Assembly: GCF_024707105.1 (NCBI RefSeq)
Contig: NZ_JANQAJ010000013.1
Span: 370,275 to 434,274, forward strand
DNA length: 64,000 bases
Direction: 5' to 3'
Source: Devosia ginsengisoli
Lineage (GTDB): Bacteria; Pseudomonadota; Alphaproteobacteria; Rhizobiales; Devosiaceae
Program-made: the position numbers and the translations under genes
Notes under the pieces: generated by a model
The model's input: the letters and a program-made list of their open reading frames with translations, nothing else
The model's database searches: none
Told to the model about the DNA's origin: nothing
Part shown: positions 43,851 through 52,470 of the stretch, one piece after another
Numbering within the stretch: the stretch's first letter is position 1
How the letters are laid out: every line of letters starts with the position of its first letter

Positions 43851-44171
43851 TCAAGCCTTGGCCATAGAGGACTTGATGAGCCCGGCAATGGCGGTGAGAA
43901 TGCCGCCGCTGACCAGGCCTGTTGCGCCCTGGCCCGCCAGGGCACCCAGATCGAGCCCGCCCGCCGTGCCTGCGGCACCTGCAGCCGCACCGACAAGGCC
44001 GTCAAGCCCGGGGATCATCCCGGCAAGCCAGGTCCCGGCGATGCCGCCGATCGCGCCGACGATCGTATTGCCGGCCGTACCGAGGTTGAGCGACTTGGCG
44101 ATTTGCCCGATGACGTTGCCGCCGACGCCGCCGCCGACAAGCTGGACCAGAATAGGCACGATGACTTCCAT
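43851..44171 (-). CDS. Small Gly/Ala-rich hydrophobic protein
   Basis: A 106-residue protein (ATG at 44171, GAGGGGGAA before it) made of Gly/Ala/Leu-rich hydrophobic stretches: VPILVQLVGGGVGGNVIGQI, IVGAIGGIAGTWLAGMIPGL and GLVSGGILTAIAGLI. The pattern recalls small membrane proteins with glycine-zipper repeats; I do not recognise a named family. No signal peptide apart from the first hydrophobic segment. Its stop codon abuts the RIME-like element. Confidence 0.68.
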   Translation of the reverse strand: MEVIVPILVQLVGGGVGGNVIGQIAKSLNLGTAGNTIVGAIGGIAGTWLAGMIPGLDGLVGAAAGAAGTAGGLDLGALAGQGATGLVSGGILTAIAGLIKSSMAKA

Positions 44172-44374
44172 TTGCTTCCCCCTCAAGGAATGCCCCGCGG
44201 GGCCACCTGCCGCGCGGTGACTTGGCAAGCCTACGCCCGAACCCGTGCCAACAAAAGGACAAGACTGCTGTCCGAACTTGTCAGCAGACCCCCAGTAAAT
44301 CAGCCATTGCCGATGCATTGAACCGGGCCGTAAAAGCGGCCTATGGTCCGCCTACAAGGTCAGCCACGTCCATT

Positions 44375-45157
44375 ATGTCGAATCGCCCCGCTCCATCACC
44401 GGCCCCTTCCGTCGCCCTCGTCACCGGCGCCAGCGACCGCATCGGCGCGGCCATCGCCATGGCTTTGGCCAGAGCCGGCCATGCCGTGGTCATCCATTAT
44501 CGTGCCAATGCCGAAGGCGCCCGCGCTGTGCGCGACGCCATCCGCCGCGAGGGCGGCCGTGCCGATATTCTCAAGGCCGATCTCGCCAGACGCCCCCAGC
44601 GCGCCGCGCTGGTCGGCAAGGCGGCGGCATTTTTCGGTCCCCTGACCGTGCTGGTCAACAACGCCTCGACCTTCGAGCCCGACAGTGCCCGCGATCTCGA
44701 TGAAGCCCTGTGGAACCAGCATTTCGCCATCCATGCCGAAGCGCCCATGTTTCTCGCCCGCGATTTCGCCGGACAACTGCCCGAGGGCGCGACGGGCAAC
44801 ATCGTCAATCTCGTCGATGAACGCGTGCTGCATCCCACGCCGGCCTATTTCAGCTATACGCTCTCCAAATCCGTGCTGTGGACCGCTACCCGCACCCTCG
44901 CGCAGTCGCTGGCCCCGGCCATCCGCGTCAACGCCATCGGTCCCGGCCCTGTTCTGCCTCATACGCGCCAGAGCCAGGTCGAGTTCGACCGCTCCGTCGC
45001 CGCCCTGCCCCTGCAGCGTCATGCCGGGCCCGATGCCATCGCCGACGGCGTCATAATGTTGCTCAACACCCCGTCCATGACCGGACAGATGCTGGCGCTC
45101 GACGGCGGGGAGCATCTCGAATACCTGCCCAAGAGCAAGCCCACGCCACGCGCATGA
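44375..45157 (+). CDS. SDR-family oxidoreductase (pteridine reductase-like)
   Basis: The 260-residue protein has the classical short-chain dehydrogenase fold: nucleotide-binding [19 protein letters not shown] (~17-35), [13 protein letters not shown] (~92), and the catalytic YFSYTLSK (Tyr-x-x-x-Lys, ~163-170), ending with LALDGGEHL. The TGAS-R-IG start and HYRAN turn suggest NADPH use, as in FolM/pteridine-reductase-like proteins. Its stop overlaps the uvrC start (ATGA), so the two are translationally coupled. Confidence 0.85.
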   Translation: MSNRPAPSPAPSVALVTGASDRIGAAIAMALARAGHAVVIHYRANAEGARAVRDAIRREGGRADILKADLARRPQRAALVGKAAAFFGPLTVLVNNASTFEPDSARDLDEALWNQHFAIHAEAPMFLARDFAGQLPEGATGNIVNLVDERVLHPTPAYFSYTLSKSVLWTATRTLAQSLAPAIRVNAIGPGPVLPHTRQSQVEFDRSVAALPLQRHAGPDAIADGVIMLLNTPSMTGQMLALDGGEHLEYLPKSKPTPRA

Positions 45158-47043
45158 CCGACGATACCGCCCCACCGCCGCCCAGCGGCCACGAAGTCAT
45201 CCGCGCCTTCGTCCGCACCCTGCCATCGGCGCCGGGCGTCTACCGCATGCTCGATGCGGAAGGGGCGGTCATGTATGTAGGCAAGGCCCGCAATCTCAAG
45301 GCGCGCGTCACCAACTACACGCGCCCCGACGCCCTTGAAATCCGCCTGCAGCGCATGATCGCGGCCACGGTCAGCATGGAATTCGTGCGCACCGAGACCG
45401 AATCCGAAGCGCTGCTGCTCGAAGCCAACATGATCAAGCGGCTCAAGCCCCGCTTCAACGTGCTGCTGCGCGACGACAAGAGCTTTCCCTATATCCTGAT
45501 CGCCACCGATCACGAGGCGCCCGAGCTGACCAAGCATCGTGGCACGCGGCGCCGGCAGGGCCACTATTTCGGCCCCTTCGCCTCGGCCACCGCCGTCGGC
45601 CGCACCATTGCCAGCCTGCAGAAAGCCTTCCTGCTGCGCAACTGCTCGGACTCTTTCTACGCCGCCCGCACCCGCCCCTGCCTGCAATTCCAGATCAAGC
45701 GCTGCGCCGCCCCCTGCACCCGCGAAATCAGCCTCGAAGGCTATGGCGAACTGGTCGAGGATGCGCGCCTCTTCCTCTCCGGCAAGTCGCAGGGCGTGCG
45801 CGACCATTTGCAGCGGGATATGAACCAGGCGGCCGAACAGCTCGATTTCGAGCGCGCCGCCCTGCTGCGCGACCGCCTCTCGGCCCTCGCCCTCATCCAG
45901 AGCCAGGGCGACGCCACCGCTCGCTCGGTGGAAGAGGCCGATGTCTTCGCCATCCACCATGAGGGCGGCCAGTTCTGCGTGCAGGTCTTCTTCTTCCGCG
46001 CCTATCAGAACTGGGGCAATTATCCCTATCGCCCGCGCGCCGATGCCAGCCTTTCCGATGCCGAAGTGCTCGAGGCCTTCATCGGCCAGTTCTACGAGAA
46101 CCGCACCCCGGCGCGCCTCGTGCTGATCAGCCACGAGCTTGGCGAGCATGCCCTGATGGAGGAAGCCCTTTCCACCCGCGCCGGCCGCCGCGTCTATATC
46201 GAGCAGCCCAAGCGCGGCGAAAAGCGCGACCTGGTCAACCACGCTCTCAACAATGCCCGCGAGGCCCTCGGCCGCCAGCTTGCCGAAGGGGCCACCAATC
46301 GCACCCTGCTCGAAGGCGTCGCCGAAACCTTCGGCCTCGAAGAGGTACCGCGTCGCATCGAGACCTACGACAATTCCCACATTTCAGGCACCAATGCCGT
46401 GGGCGCCATGGTCGTGGCCGGCGAGGAAGGCTTCGCCAAGAAGTTCTACCGGACCTTCAACATCAAATCGACCGACATCACGCCCGGCGACGATTTCGGC
46501 ATGATGCGCGAAGTGCTGACCCGCCGCTTCACCCGCCTCGCCAATGAAAGCGAAAACGACGCCGAGGACGAGGCTACCGGCATGCCCGATTGGCCCGATG
46601 TCGTCTTCATCGATGGCGGCGCCGGCCAGCTCAATGCCGTCCGCGAAGTCATCGCCGAACTCAACCTGCCCAAGGAAGTAACCTTCATCGGCATCGCCAA
46701 GGGCGAGGAACGCGATGCAGGGCGCGAAAAATTCTTCATGGAAGGCCGCGAAGCCTTCATGCTGCCCCATCGCGACCCGGTCCTCTATTACGTCCAGCGC
46801 CTGCGCGACGAAGCCCACCGCTTCGCCATCGGCACCCATCGCGCCAAGCGCAACAAGGCCCAGATCAAGAACCCGCTCGACGAGATCGAGGGCATCGGCC
46901 CGACGCGCAAGCGCGCTTTGCTCAACCATTTCGGGTCCGCCAAAGCCGTGGGCCGCGCCTCGCTCGCCGACCTGCAATCCGTACCGACGATCTCCAGCGC
47001 CATGGCGCAACTGATCTACGATCACTTCAACCGGGTGGAGTAG
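45154..47043 (+). CDS. uvrC: Excinuclease ABC subunit C
   Basis: UvrC makes both incisions in nucleotide excision repair after UvrB loading. The 629-residue protein has the GIY-YIG nuclease ([20 protein letters not shown], ~26-45), a UVR domain ([20 protein letters not shown], ~225), the RNase H-like nuclease ([29 protein letters not shown]) and a C-terminal helix-hairpin-helix pair ([18 protein letters not shown]). Length fits the family. The ATG overlaps the SDR stop. The aroG leader lies after it. Confidence 0.96.
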   Translation: MTDDTAPPPPSGHEVIRAFVRTLPSAPGVYRMLDAEGAVMYVGKARNLKARVTNYTRPDALEIRLQRMIAATVSMEFVRTETESEALLLEANMIKRLKPRFNVLLRDDKSFPYILIATDHEAPELTKHRGTRRRQGHYFGPFASATAVGRTIASLQKAFLLRNCSDSFYAARTRPCLQFQIKRCAAPCTREISLEGYGELVEDARLFLSGKSQGVRDHLQRDMNQAAEQLDFERAALLRDRLSALALIQSQGDATARSVEEADVFAIHHEGGQFCVQVFFFRAYQNWGNYPYRPRADASLSDAEVLEAFIGQFYENRTPARLVLISHELGEHALMEEALSTRAGRRVYIEQPKRGEKRDLVNHALNNAREALGRQLAEGATNRTLLEGVAETFGLEEVPRRIETYDNSHISGTNAVGAMVVAGEEGFAKKFYRTFNIKSTDITPGDDFGMMREVLTRRFTRLANESENDAEDEATGMPDWPDVVFIDGGAGQLNAVREVIAELNLPKEVTFIGIAKGEERDAGREKFFMEGREAFMLPHRDPVLYYVQRLRDEAHRFAIGTHRAKRNKAQIKNPLDEIEGIGPTRKRALLNHFGSAKAVGRASLADLQSVPTISSAMAQLIYDHFNRVE

Positions 47044-47073
47044 GGCTCGGCGCCCATCATCCGAAAGTCAGAG

Positions 47074-47101
47074 TCGACAGCCACAAAATCCCGCGCTACA
47101 A
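47074..47101 (+). promoter_or_regulatory. Probable aroG promoter
   Basis: TCGACA (47074-47079) and CTACAA (47096-47101) are 16 bases apart, a plausible -35/-10 pair. Transcription would start near 47108, at the ATG of the leader peptide, so the leader may be translated from a leaderless mRNA, as has been described for trpL in Sinorhizobium. Confidence 0.5.
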
Positions 47102-47108
47102 CCACCGC

Positions 47109-47186
47109 ATGATCCGTTCCGTCGCCACCGTTTCGTTTTGGTTTAGCTATCCGCTCCCGGCGGAGGCTATTGCGCGCTTGATCTGA
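47109..47186 (+). CDS. Aromatic leader peptide upstream of DAHP synthase
   Basis: A 25-codon frame from ATG at 47109 to TGA at 47184-47186. Codons 10-14 read Phe-Trp-Phe-Ser-Tyr: all three aromatic amino acids, the products of the pathway opened by the gene downstream. No ribosome site precedes the ATG, which fits a leaderless start. The cluster sits just before the antiterminator strand at 47159-47168. The arrangement matches ribosome-dependent attenuation. Peptide production is inferred, not shown. Confidence 0.7.
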   Translation: MIRSVATVSFWFSYPLPAEAIARLI

Positions 47187-47243
47187 TCTCACAAGATACG
47201 ACCAAACCCGAAGCCAGCCGCCCCCCAACGAGGCGGCTTTTTT
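47159..47243 (+). promoter_or_regulatory. Transcription attenuator of the DAHP synthase gene
   Basis: Terminator: AGCCGCC (47216-47222) with GGCGGCT (47232-47238), then TTTTTT to 47243. Antiterminator: GGCGGAGGCT (47159-47168) with AGCCAGCCGCC (47212-47222), nine base pairs around one A-A mismatch. Both use 47216-47222, so they exclude each other. The first strand lies 15 bases after the Phe-Trp-Phe codons, so a stalled ribosome would leave it free and favour readthrough. Confidence 0.7.
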
Positions 47244-47285
47244 GTTGGCCGCCTCCGAAGTTCAGAACTCCGAGGAGACCATCAA

Positions 47286-48359
47286 GTGCTCAAATCCACC
47301 GACGACCTTCGCATTACCGAAATCAAACCGCTGACCACCCCGATCGAGGTGATGCGCCAGCATCCGCGCACCGACGCCGCCACCCGCACCGTCATCTCGG
47401 CCCGCCACGCCTTCCATAATATCCTTGCCGGTACTGACGACCGCCTCGCCGTCGTGGTCGGCCCTTGCTCCATTCACGATCCCGCTGCGGCGCTGGATTA
47501 CGCCAGGCGCCTCGCCGCCTTGCGCGAATCCCTGGGCGACCGGCTTGAGATCGTCATGCGCGTCTATTTCGAAAAGCCCCGCACCACCGTGGGTTGGAAG
47601 GGCCTCATCAACGATCCCAACCTCGATGGCAGCTTCGACATCGACAATGGCCTGCACACCGCCCGGGCCCTGCTGCTCGATATCGCCAATCTCGGCCTCC
47701 CCGCTGCCTGCGAATTCCTCGACATGACGACCCCGCAATACATCGCCGACCTGGTGAGCTGGGCCGCCATCGGCGCCCGCACCACCGAAAGCCAGATCCA
47801 CCGCGAGCTGGCCTCCGGCCTCTCCTGCCCGGTCGGCTTCAAGAATGGCACCGACGGGAACGTCAAGATCGCGCTGGATGCCGTCGCCTCGGCCGGCCAG
47901 CCGCATCATTTCCTCGCCGTCACCAAGGATGGCCGCTCGGCCATCGCCGCCACCTCGGGCAACGAAGATTGCCACATCATCCTGCGCGGCGGAAAGACCA
48001 CCAACTACGATGCAGCCAGCGTCGACGCCGCGGCTGCCGCCGCCGAAAAGGCAGGCCTCGCGCCCACGATCATGATCGACGCCAGCCACGCCAATTCGTC
48101 CAAGAACCCGGAAAACCAGCCGCTGGTCCTGTCCGATATCGGCAACCAACTCGCATCGGGCGACCGCCGCATCATCGGCGTGATGGTGGAATCCAACCTC
48201 GTCGACGGCCGCCAGGACCTCGTCGAAGGCCGCGAACTGGTCTACGGCCAGTCCATCACCGACGGCTGCATCGACTGGGATACGACGGTTGTTGCGCTGG
48301 AGGCATTGGCCGAAGCAGTAACGCAACGCCGGGCGGTGACCAACCAGGCGGTGGCCTAG
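47286..48359 (+). CDS. aroG: 3-deoxy-7-phosphoheptulonate synthase (DAHP synthase, class I)
   Basis: DAHP synthase condenses phosphoenolpyruvate and erythrose 4-phosphate, the first step of the shikimate pathway. The 357-residue protein has VVGPCSIHDP (~57-66), RVYFEKPRTTVGWKGLINDP (~92), GFKNGTDGN (~187) and IDASHANSSKNP (~263), with metal-binding Cys and His residues. This is the feedback-regulated AroF/G/H type; which aromatic amino acid inhibits it cannot be told. The start is GTG at 47286 with GAGGAGACC before it. An attenuator lies directly upstream. The symbol reflects the family. Confidence 0.93.
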   Translation: MLKSTDDLRITEIKPLTTPIEVMRQHPRTDAATRTVISARHAFHNILAGTDDRLAVVVGPCSIHDPAAALDYARRLAALRESLGDRLEIVMRVYFEKPRTTVGWKGLINDPNLDGSFDIDNGLHTARALLLDIANLGLPAACEFLDMTTPQYIADLVSWAAIGARTTESQIHRELASGLSCPVGFKNGTDGNVKIALDAVASAGQPHHFLAVTKDGRSAIAATSGNEDCHIILRGGKTTNYDAASVDAAAAAAEKAGLAPTIMIDASHANSSKNPENQPLVLSDIGNQLASGDRRIIGVMVESNLVDGRQDLVEGRELVYGQSITDGCIDWDTTVVALEALAEAVTQRRAVTNQAVA

Positions 48360-48379
48360 CACCGAACTTCCGGCACGCA

Positions 48380-48500
48380 CCCTCCCTCCCCCCTTGTGGG
48401 GAGGGTGGCCCCGAAGGGGTCGGGTGGGGGCATGGTTCCGCAAATTCAGTGTGCGTGGCTTGCCCCCACCCTCATTGCCTCCCCACAAGGGGGAGGGAGG
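48380..48500. repeat. CCCTCCCC-type palindromic repeat pair
   Basis: CCCTCCCTCCCCCCTTGTGG, then GGGAGGGTGGCCCCGAAGGG, and at the right end CCTCCCCACAAGGGGGAGGG. The same family as 10149-10300. It separates aroG from pgsA. Confidence 0.8.
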
Positions 48501-48568
48501 CGATGAACCGATACTACGGGGCGAACCAATACCTTGACCCCTCACCCCCATTCCTGTTCTGTCCCTCC

Positions 48569-49135
48569 ATGGCCAAGAACCCGCTGCTGCTCGTTCCCAA
48601 CATCATCACCATCGCCCGCATTCTGGCGATCATCCCCATCGTCTTTCTGGTGATGCAGGGCGACATCGTGCTGCGCCTTGTCGCGCTCATCATCTACGTC
48701 GTCGCCGCCGCCAGCGACTGGGTCGATGGCTATCTCGCCCGCGCCTGGAACCAGTATTCCCCCTTCGGCCGCATGCTCGATCCCATTGCCGACAAGCTGC
48801 TGGTCGGCATCCTCATCGCTGTCCTGGCCTGGGATGGCAGCTTTTCCGGCTGGGACATGATTGCGGCCTGCGCCATCCTGTTCCGCGAATTCTTCATTCC
48901 CGGCCTGCGCGAATTCCTCGGCAATATCAAAGTGGTGCTCCCGGTCAGTTGGCTCGCCAAGTGGAAGACCACCATTCAACTGGTCGCCCTCGCCGTGGTC
49001 CTGCTCGAACGCATCGTCCCCGGCCTGGGCCTCGTCAGCGACATCCTGCTCTGGCTCGCCGCCATCCTGACGGTCTGGACCGGCTTCCAGTATCTGCGCG
49101 CCAGTTGGCCCCATCTCGTCGAAGAGCCGAAATGA
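48569..49135 (+). CDS. pgsA: CDP-diacylglycerol--glycerol-3-phosphate 3-phosphatidyltransferase
   Basis: PgsA makes phosphatidylglycerophosphate, the committed step to phosphatidylglycerol and cardiolipin, in the inner membrane. The 188-residue protein has the CDP-alcohol phosphotransferase motif DWVDGYLARAWNQYSPFGRM, then LDPIADKLL, and four to five membrane helices; NIITIARI at the N-terminus and FREFFIPGLREFL complete the PgsA pattern. I took the ATG at 48569. Its stop overlaps the moaD start (ATGA). Confidence 0.93.
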   Translation: MAKNPLLLVPNIITIARILAIIPIVFLVMQGDIVLRLVALIIYVVAAASDWVDGYLARAWNQYSPFGRMLDPIADKLLVGILIAVLAWDGSFSGWDMIAACAILFREFFIPGLREFLGNIKVVLPVSWLAKWKTTIQLVALAVVLLERIVPGLGLVSDILLWLAAILTVWTGFQYLRASWPHLVEEPK

Positions 49136-49383
49136 AAATCCTCTATTTCGCCTGGCTGCGCGAACGCCTCAATCGCGGCGAGGAAGAGGTGTCCCCGCCA
49201 TCAGACGTCGCCACGGTCGCCGACCTTATCGATTGGCTCGCCAGCCGCGACGAAGCCTTCGCCCTCGCCACCCAAAAGCGCAGCCTCATCAAGGCCGCCG
49301 TGGATGAGAAACTCGTTGCGCACACTGCCCCTGTTGCCGGCGCCAGGGTCGTCGCCCTGTTTCCTCCGATGACAGGGGGCTGA
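49132..49383 (+). CDS. moaD: Molybdopterin synthase small subunit
   Basis: MoaD is the ubiquitin-like sulfur carrier of molybdopterin synthase; its C-terminal Gly-Gly is thiocarboxylated and feeds sulfur to MoaE. The 83-residue protein begins KILYFAWLRERLN and ends ALFPPMTGG, the required tail. Start overlaps pgsA and moaE follows two bases after the stop, so the three genes form one operon. Length is typical. Confidence 0.93.
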   Translation: MKILYFAWLRERLNRGEEEVSPPSDVATVADLIDWLASRDEAFALATQKRSLIKAAVDEKLVAHTAPVAGARVVALFPPMTGG

Positions 49384-49385
49384 TC

Positions 49386-49832
49386 ATGGTTGTCCGCGTC
49401 TCCACCGCCCCGTTCGATCCCGGTGCCGAAACCAACGCCTTCCTCGCCGCCGGCCGGGGCGCCGGCGCCGCCGTTACCTTCACCGGCGTCGTCCGCAGCA
49501 GCCCCGACGATCCCATCATCGCCCTGACGCTGGAATGCTATCCCGAACTGGCCATCAACCAGCTCGCATCTAGCATCGACCAGGCCACATCCCGCTTCGG
49601 CCTTCTCGCCGCGACCGTCATCCATCGCTATGGCCGGCTGACGCCCGGCGAACCCATCGTCCATGTCATGACCCTCGCCCCCCACCGTGAGGCGGCCTTC
49701 AAGGGCGCGGAATTCCTGATGGACTATCTCAAGACCGACGCCCCGTTCTGGAAACAGGAAACGGGACCCGACGGCACACATTGGGTCGAGGCGAAGGCCG
49801 AGGACGATGCCGCCAAAGCGCGGTGGGAATAA
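49386..49832 (+). CDS. moaE: Molybdopterin synthase catalytic subunit
   Basis: MoaE converts precursor Z to molybdopterin with sulfur from MoaD. The 148-residue protein shows TFTGVVRSS (~36), LECYPELAINQL (~53), VIHRYGRLTPGEPIVHV (~78) and the C-terminal YLKTDAPFWKQE with conserved catalytic Lys residues. It directly follows moaD. The rest of the Mo-cofactor pathway (moaA, moaC) is not in the window. Confidence 0.95.
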   Translation: MVVRVSTAPFDPGAETNAFLAAGRGAGAAVTFTGVVRSSPDDPIIALTLECYPELAINQLASSIDQATSRFGLLAATVIHRYGRLTPGEPIVHVMTLAPHREAAFKGAEFLMDYLKTDAPFWKQETGPDGTHWVEAKAEDDAAKARWE

Positions 49833-49871
49833 TCATAAGGATTGCGGCGGGCACCACGCCACCCTAACCAC

Positions 49872-49990
49872 GATGTCATCCCGGCGAAGGCCGGGATCCA
49901 TCCTGAGATCGCGCCGCAGCCGCAAGGTGGATCGGTCCTGCGACGATTGAGTCACCTCGGGATGGACCCCGGCCTTCGCCGGGGTGACAC
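49872..49990. repeat. GTCATCCCGGC-type inverted repeat element, copy 2
   Basis: GATGTCATCCCGGCGAAGGC at the left pairs with GCCTTCGCCGGGGTGACAC at the right, with CCGCAAGGTGGATCGG inside. The architecture is the same as at 32326-32449. Confidence 0.85.
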
Positions 49991-50024
49991 AGTGGGTTTG
50001 AATATTTCTGCGGCACAAAACCAA

Positions 50025-50054
50025 AAAAAGCCAGGCACTTGGCCCGGCTTTTTC
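50025..50054. terminator. Bidirectional terminator between moaE and ilvE
   Basis: AAAAAAGCC and GGCTTTTT bracket a GC-rich core (AGGCACTTGGCCC) with A and T tracts on either side, so it can work in both directions for these convergent genes. Confidence 0.75.
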
Positions 50055-50069
50055 ACAAATTGATTCCGC

Positions 50070-50960
50070 TTACTCAGCGGCGGCGCGCTTGGGCTGAACC
50101 TCGGCGCTATAGGCGTCGATCAGCGTGCGGCAACCCTCGGCCGGCGTGAACTTGTACTGGCCGATTTCGCTGACGGGCGTAACCTCGGCAGCGGTGCCGG
50201 TCAGGAAGCATTCATCGAACCCGGCAAGCTCTTCCGGCATGATGTGACGCTCGGTGACCGTATAGCCATTGCGCTTGGCCAGATCGATCAGCGTCTGCCG
50301 CGTGATGCCGTTCAGGAAGCAGTCCGGGGTCGGCGTGGTGATGTCCTTGCCCTTGATGAAGAACACGTTGGCGCCGGTCGCCTCGGCCACATAGCCGCGA
50401 TAGTCCAGCATCATCGAGTCGGCATAGCCATTGGCCATGGCCGCGTCCTTGCTCAGCGTGCAGATCATGTAGAGGCCGGCGGCCTTGGCCGAGGACGGGA
50501 TGGTCTCCGGGCTCGGGCGCTTCCACTTGCTCCATTCCAGGCGGATGCCCTTGAGCTTTTCCTCGACCGAGAAATAGCTCGGCCACACCCAGGCGGCGAT
50601 CGCCAGATGCACCGTATTGTTGCGTGCCGGAACGCTCAATTCCTCCGAACCGCGCCAGGCCACGGGGCGCACATAGGCATCGGTCAGGCCATTCTTTTCG
50701 AGAACCGCGCGCTTGGCTTCCTCGATCTGCTCCACCGACCACGGCATGGGCATGTCGAGCGTCTTGGCCGAACGGATCAGCCGCTCGGTATGCTCGCGCG
50801 ACTTGAAGATTTCGCCGCCATAGGCGCGCTCACCCTCGAACACGGAGCTGGCATAATGCAGCCCATGCGTCAGCACGTGAATCTTTGCGTCTTTCCACGG
50901 TTTGAACTCGCCATCAAACCAGATCCAGCCATCCCGCTGGTCCATCGGCACGCCTGCCAT
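50070..50960 (-). CDS. ilvE: Branched-chain amino acid aminotransferase
   Basis: IlvE makes and breaks down leucine, isoleucine and valine by transamination with 2-oxoglutarate. The 296-residue fold-type IV PLP enzyme has VLTHGLHYASSVFEGERAY near residue 30, YVRPVAWRGSEELS near 95, the cofactor lysine in PSSAKAAGLYMI (~158) and CFLTGTAAEVTPVSEIG (~255). It is divergent from a MarR regulator with palindromes between, a plausible control pair. Confidence 0.94.
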   Translation of the reverse strand: MAGVPMDQRDGWIWFDGEFKPWKDAKIHVLTHGLHYASSVFEGERAYGGEIFKSREHTERLIRSAKTLDMPMPWSVEQIEEAKRAVLEKNGLTDAYVRPVAWRGSEELSVPARNNTVHLAIAAWVWPSYFSVEEKLKGIRLEWSKWKRPSPETIPSSAKAAGLYMICTLSKDAAMANGYADSMMLDYRGYVAEATGANVFFIKGKDITTPTPDCFLNGITRQTLIDLAKRNGYTVTERHIMPEELAGFDECFLTGTAAEVTPVSEIGQYKFTPAEGCRTLIDAYSAEVQPKRAAAE

Positions 50961-51033
50961 GATCGTCTCCCGAATATTCCTGTGGGGGTGCCGCTCTCAG
51001 CGGTCGCCCGTTGGCGCCGATCATGCCCCAGGC

Positions 51034-51045
51034 CCAAGGCCTTGG
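51034..51045. promoter_or_regulatory. Perfect 12-bp palindrome between ilvE and marR
   Basis: CCAAGGCCTTGG is a perfect palindrome 74 bases upstream of ilvE and 53 bases upstream of the MarR start. It could be a regulator site; nothing else supports it. Confidence 0.35.
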
Positions 51046-51097
51046 CAAACCACAAAGGCTGAGGGATAAGACGGAACGGCGTCCTGATGGGAAGACA

Positions 51098-51616
51098 ATG
51101 GCAGCGCACCAAAAAAATGTCAACATAGCTGACATAAATTCCGCCCCGCCCGGCGGCGAGGCCCTGCCCCTCGACATCATGGGCCTGTTCTTCTTCGCCT
51201 ATCGCGATTTCACCGGTGATGCCGACGCCCTGCTCGGCCATCAGGGTTTTGGCCGCGCGCATCACCGGGTGCTCTACTTCGTCAACCTGCGCCCCGGCAT
51301 GCCGGTTGCCGACCTGCTCGATATCCTCAAGATCACCAAGCAGAGCCTGGCCCGGGTGCTGCGCCAGTTGATCGACAATGGCTATATCGAGCAGAAGACC
51401 GGCCATTCCGACCGCCGCCAGCGCCTGCTCCATGCCACCGACAAGGGCCGCCAGTTCTTCGCCACCCTGTCAGCCACCCAAGCCAGCCGCATCACATCAG
51501 CCATTTCGGCCCTTCCCCCCGATTCCCGTCGCATCGTGACGCGCTTCCTCGTGGGCATGGTCGATCCCGCGGATCGCACAGTTCTGGATCGTCTCAACCT
51601 GACCACCGGGCTCTAG
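51098..51616 (+). CDS. MarR-family transcriptional regulator
   Basis: The 172-residue protein has the winged helix in its middle (LRPGMPVADLLDILKITKQS, LARVLRQLIDNGYIEQK, SDRRQRLLHATDKGRQF) and helical dimer ends. The ATG at 51098 is used; a later ATG at 51179 would start right at the domain and leave the inverted repeat ATGTCA-N7-TGACAT (51117-51135) in the promoter rather than in the coding sequence. It lies divergent to ilvE, so control of branched-chain metabolism is plausible but unproven. Confidence 0.87.
   Translation: MAAHQKNVNIADINSAPPGGEALPLDIMGLFFFAYRDFTGDADALLGHQGFGRAHHRVLYFVNLRPGMPVADLLDILKITKQSLARVLRQLIDNGYIEQKTGHSDRRQRLLHATDKGRQFFATLSATQASRITSAISALPPDSRRIVTRFLVGMVDPADRTVLDRLNLTTGL
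51117..51135. promoter_or_regulatory. Inverted repeat ATGTCA-N7-TGACAT at marR start
   Basis: Six-base arms around ACATAGC, in an AT-rich patch. It is either inside the first codons of the MarR gene or, if the later start is right, its own operator. MarR proteins bind palindromes of about this size. Confidence 0.4.
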
Positions 51617-51714
51617 AAGCCACCCGTCGTCAAGCAGACGAATTAACCAGGAAACATCCCACGACTTTCTATTTTCCCCTGCATCCAAATATGTTGGCAT
51701 GCAGGGAGGAAATA

Positions 51715-52455
51715 TTGTCGAACATGGATACGCGTCAGCAGAAATATGAAGAACTGTTATTCGCCCACCTTGCAGATCGTGAAGCCGGCGAGGTCCGTTT
51801 CTTCGTCAACGAGCGCCGGTTCGACATCATGCGGCAGACCTTCGCCGACCAGTTGGTCGGCAAGAGCGTCCTCAATATCGCCAGCGGTCCCTTCGCGATG
51901 GAGTTCTATCTCTCGCCGGATTGCGCCCGCATCGACAGCATCGATATCGACGCCTGCCTCGCCCCGCTCCATGCAAGGCTGATCGAGGAAGAGCTCATCG
52001 CTCCGTCCAGTTTCGAAGTCTGCGACGTCATGGAATTCGAGCCCGAGCGCCAATATGACGTGATCGTGGTCAACGACATGTTCTACACCAAGCATGTCGA
52101 TTTCTATGCCGTCATGGAAAAATATGCGCCTTTCCTCAAACCGGGCGGCCAGCTCTATTTCGACATTCTCGACCGGCGCGCCGGCCCCCTGTGGTCGTTC
52201 TTCAACAAGGACAGCCGCTATCGCCGCTACGACATGGCCGATGTCCATGCCACGCTGCAGCGGCACGGCTTCGCCGTCGAGGCGAGCCTGCCCTCGCTCG
52301 GCATCAAGGGTGGCCTGGATCGGGCGATCCGCGGCTTGCTCTGGCATACGGCAGGCGTTGCCAACAACATCATATTCCTGTGCCGCAAGGGCGGTGCCGC
52401 CCTGGCCTTTGCCGGAGCCATGCTGCTGGGCGAACCGCTGCTCCAGACCTACTGA
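51715..52455 (+). CDS. Class I SAM-dependent methyltransferase
   Basis: The 246-residue protein has a Rossmann methyltransferase core: SVLNIASGPFAMEFYL (motif I), RIDSIDIDACLAPL (motif II), YDVIVVNDMFYTKHVDFY (motif IV) and FLKPGGQLYFDILDR (motif VI). GGGAGGA at 51704-51710 best fits a TTG at 51715; an ATG at 51724 is the alternative. The substrate is unknown; the sequence does not match a named subgroup. It converges with the Lrp gene, 15 bases apart. Confidence 0.83.
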   Translation: MSNMDTRQQKYEELLFAHLADREAGEVRFFVNERRFDIMRQTFADQLVGKSVLNIASGPFAMEFYLSPDCARIDSIDIDACLAPLHARLIEEELIAPSSFEVCDVMEFEPERQYDVIVVNDMFYTKHVDFYAVMEKYAPFLKPGGQLYFDILDRRAGPLWSFFNKDSRYRRYDMADVHATLQRHGFAVEASLPSLGIKGGLDRAIRGLLWHTAGVANNIIFLCRKGGAALAFAGAMLLGEPLLQTY

Positions 52456-52470
52456 TCGCCGCCAGGAATC

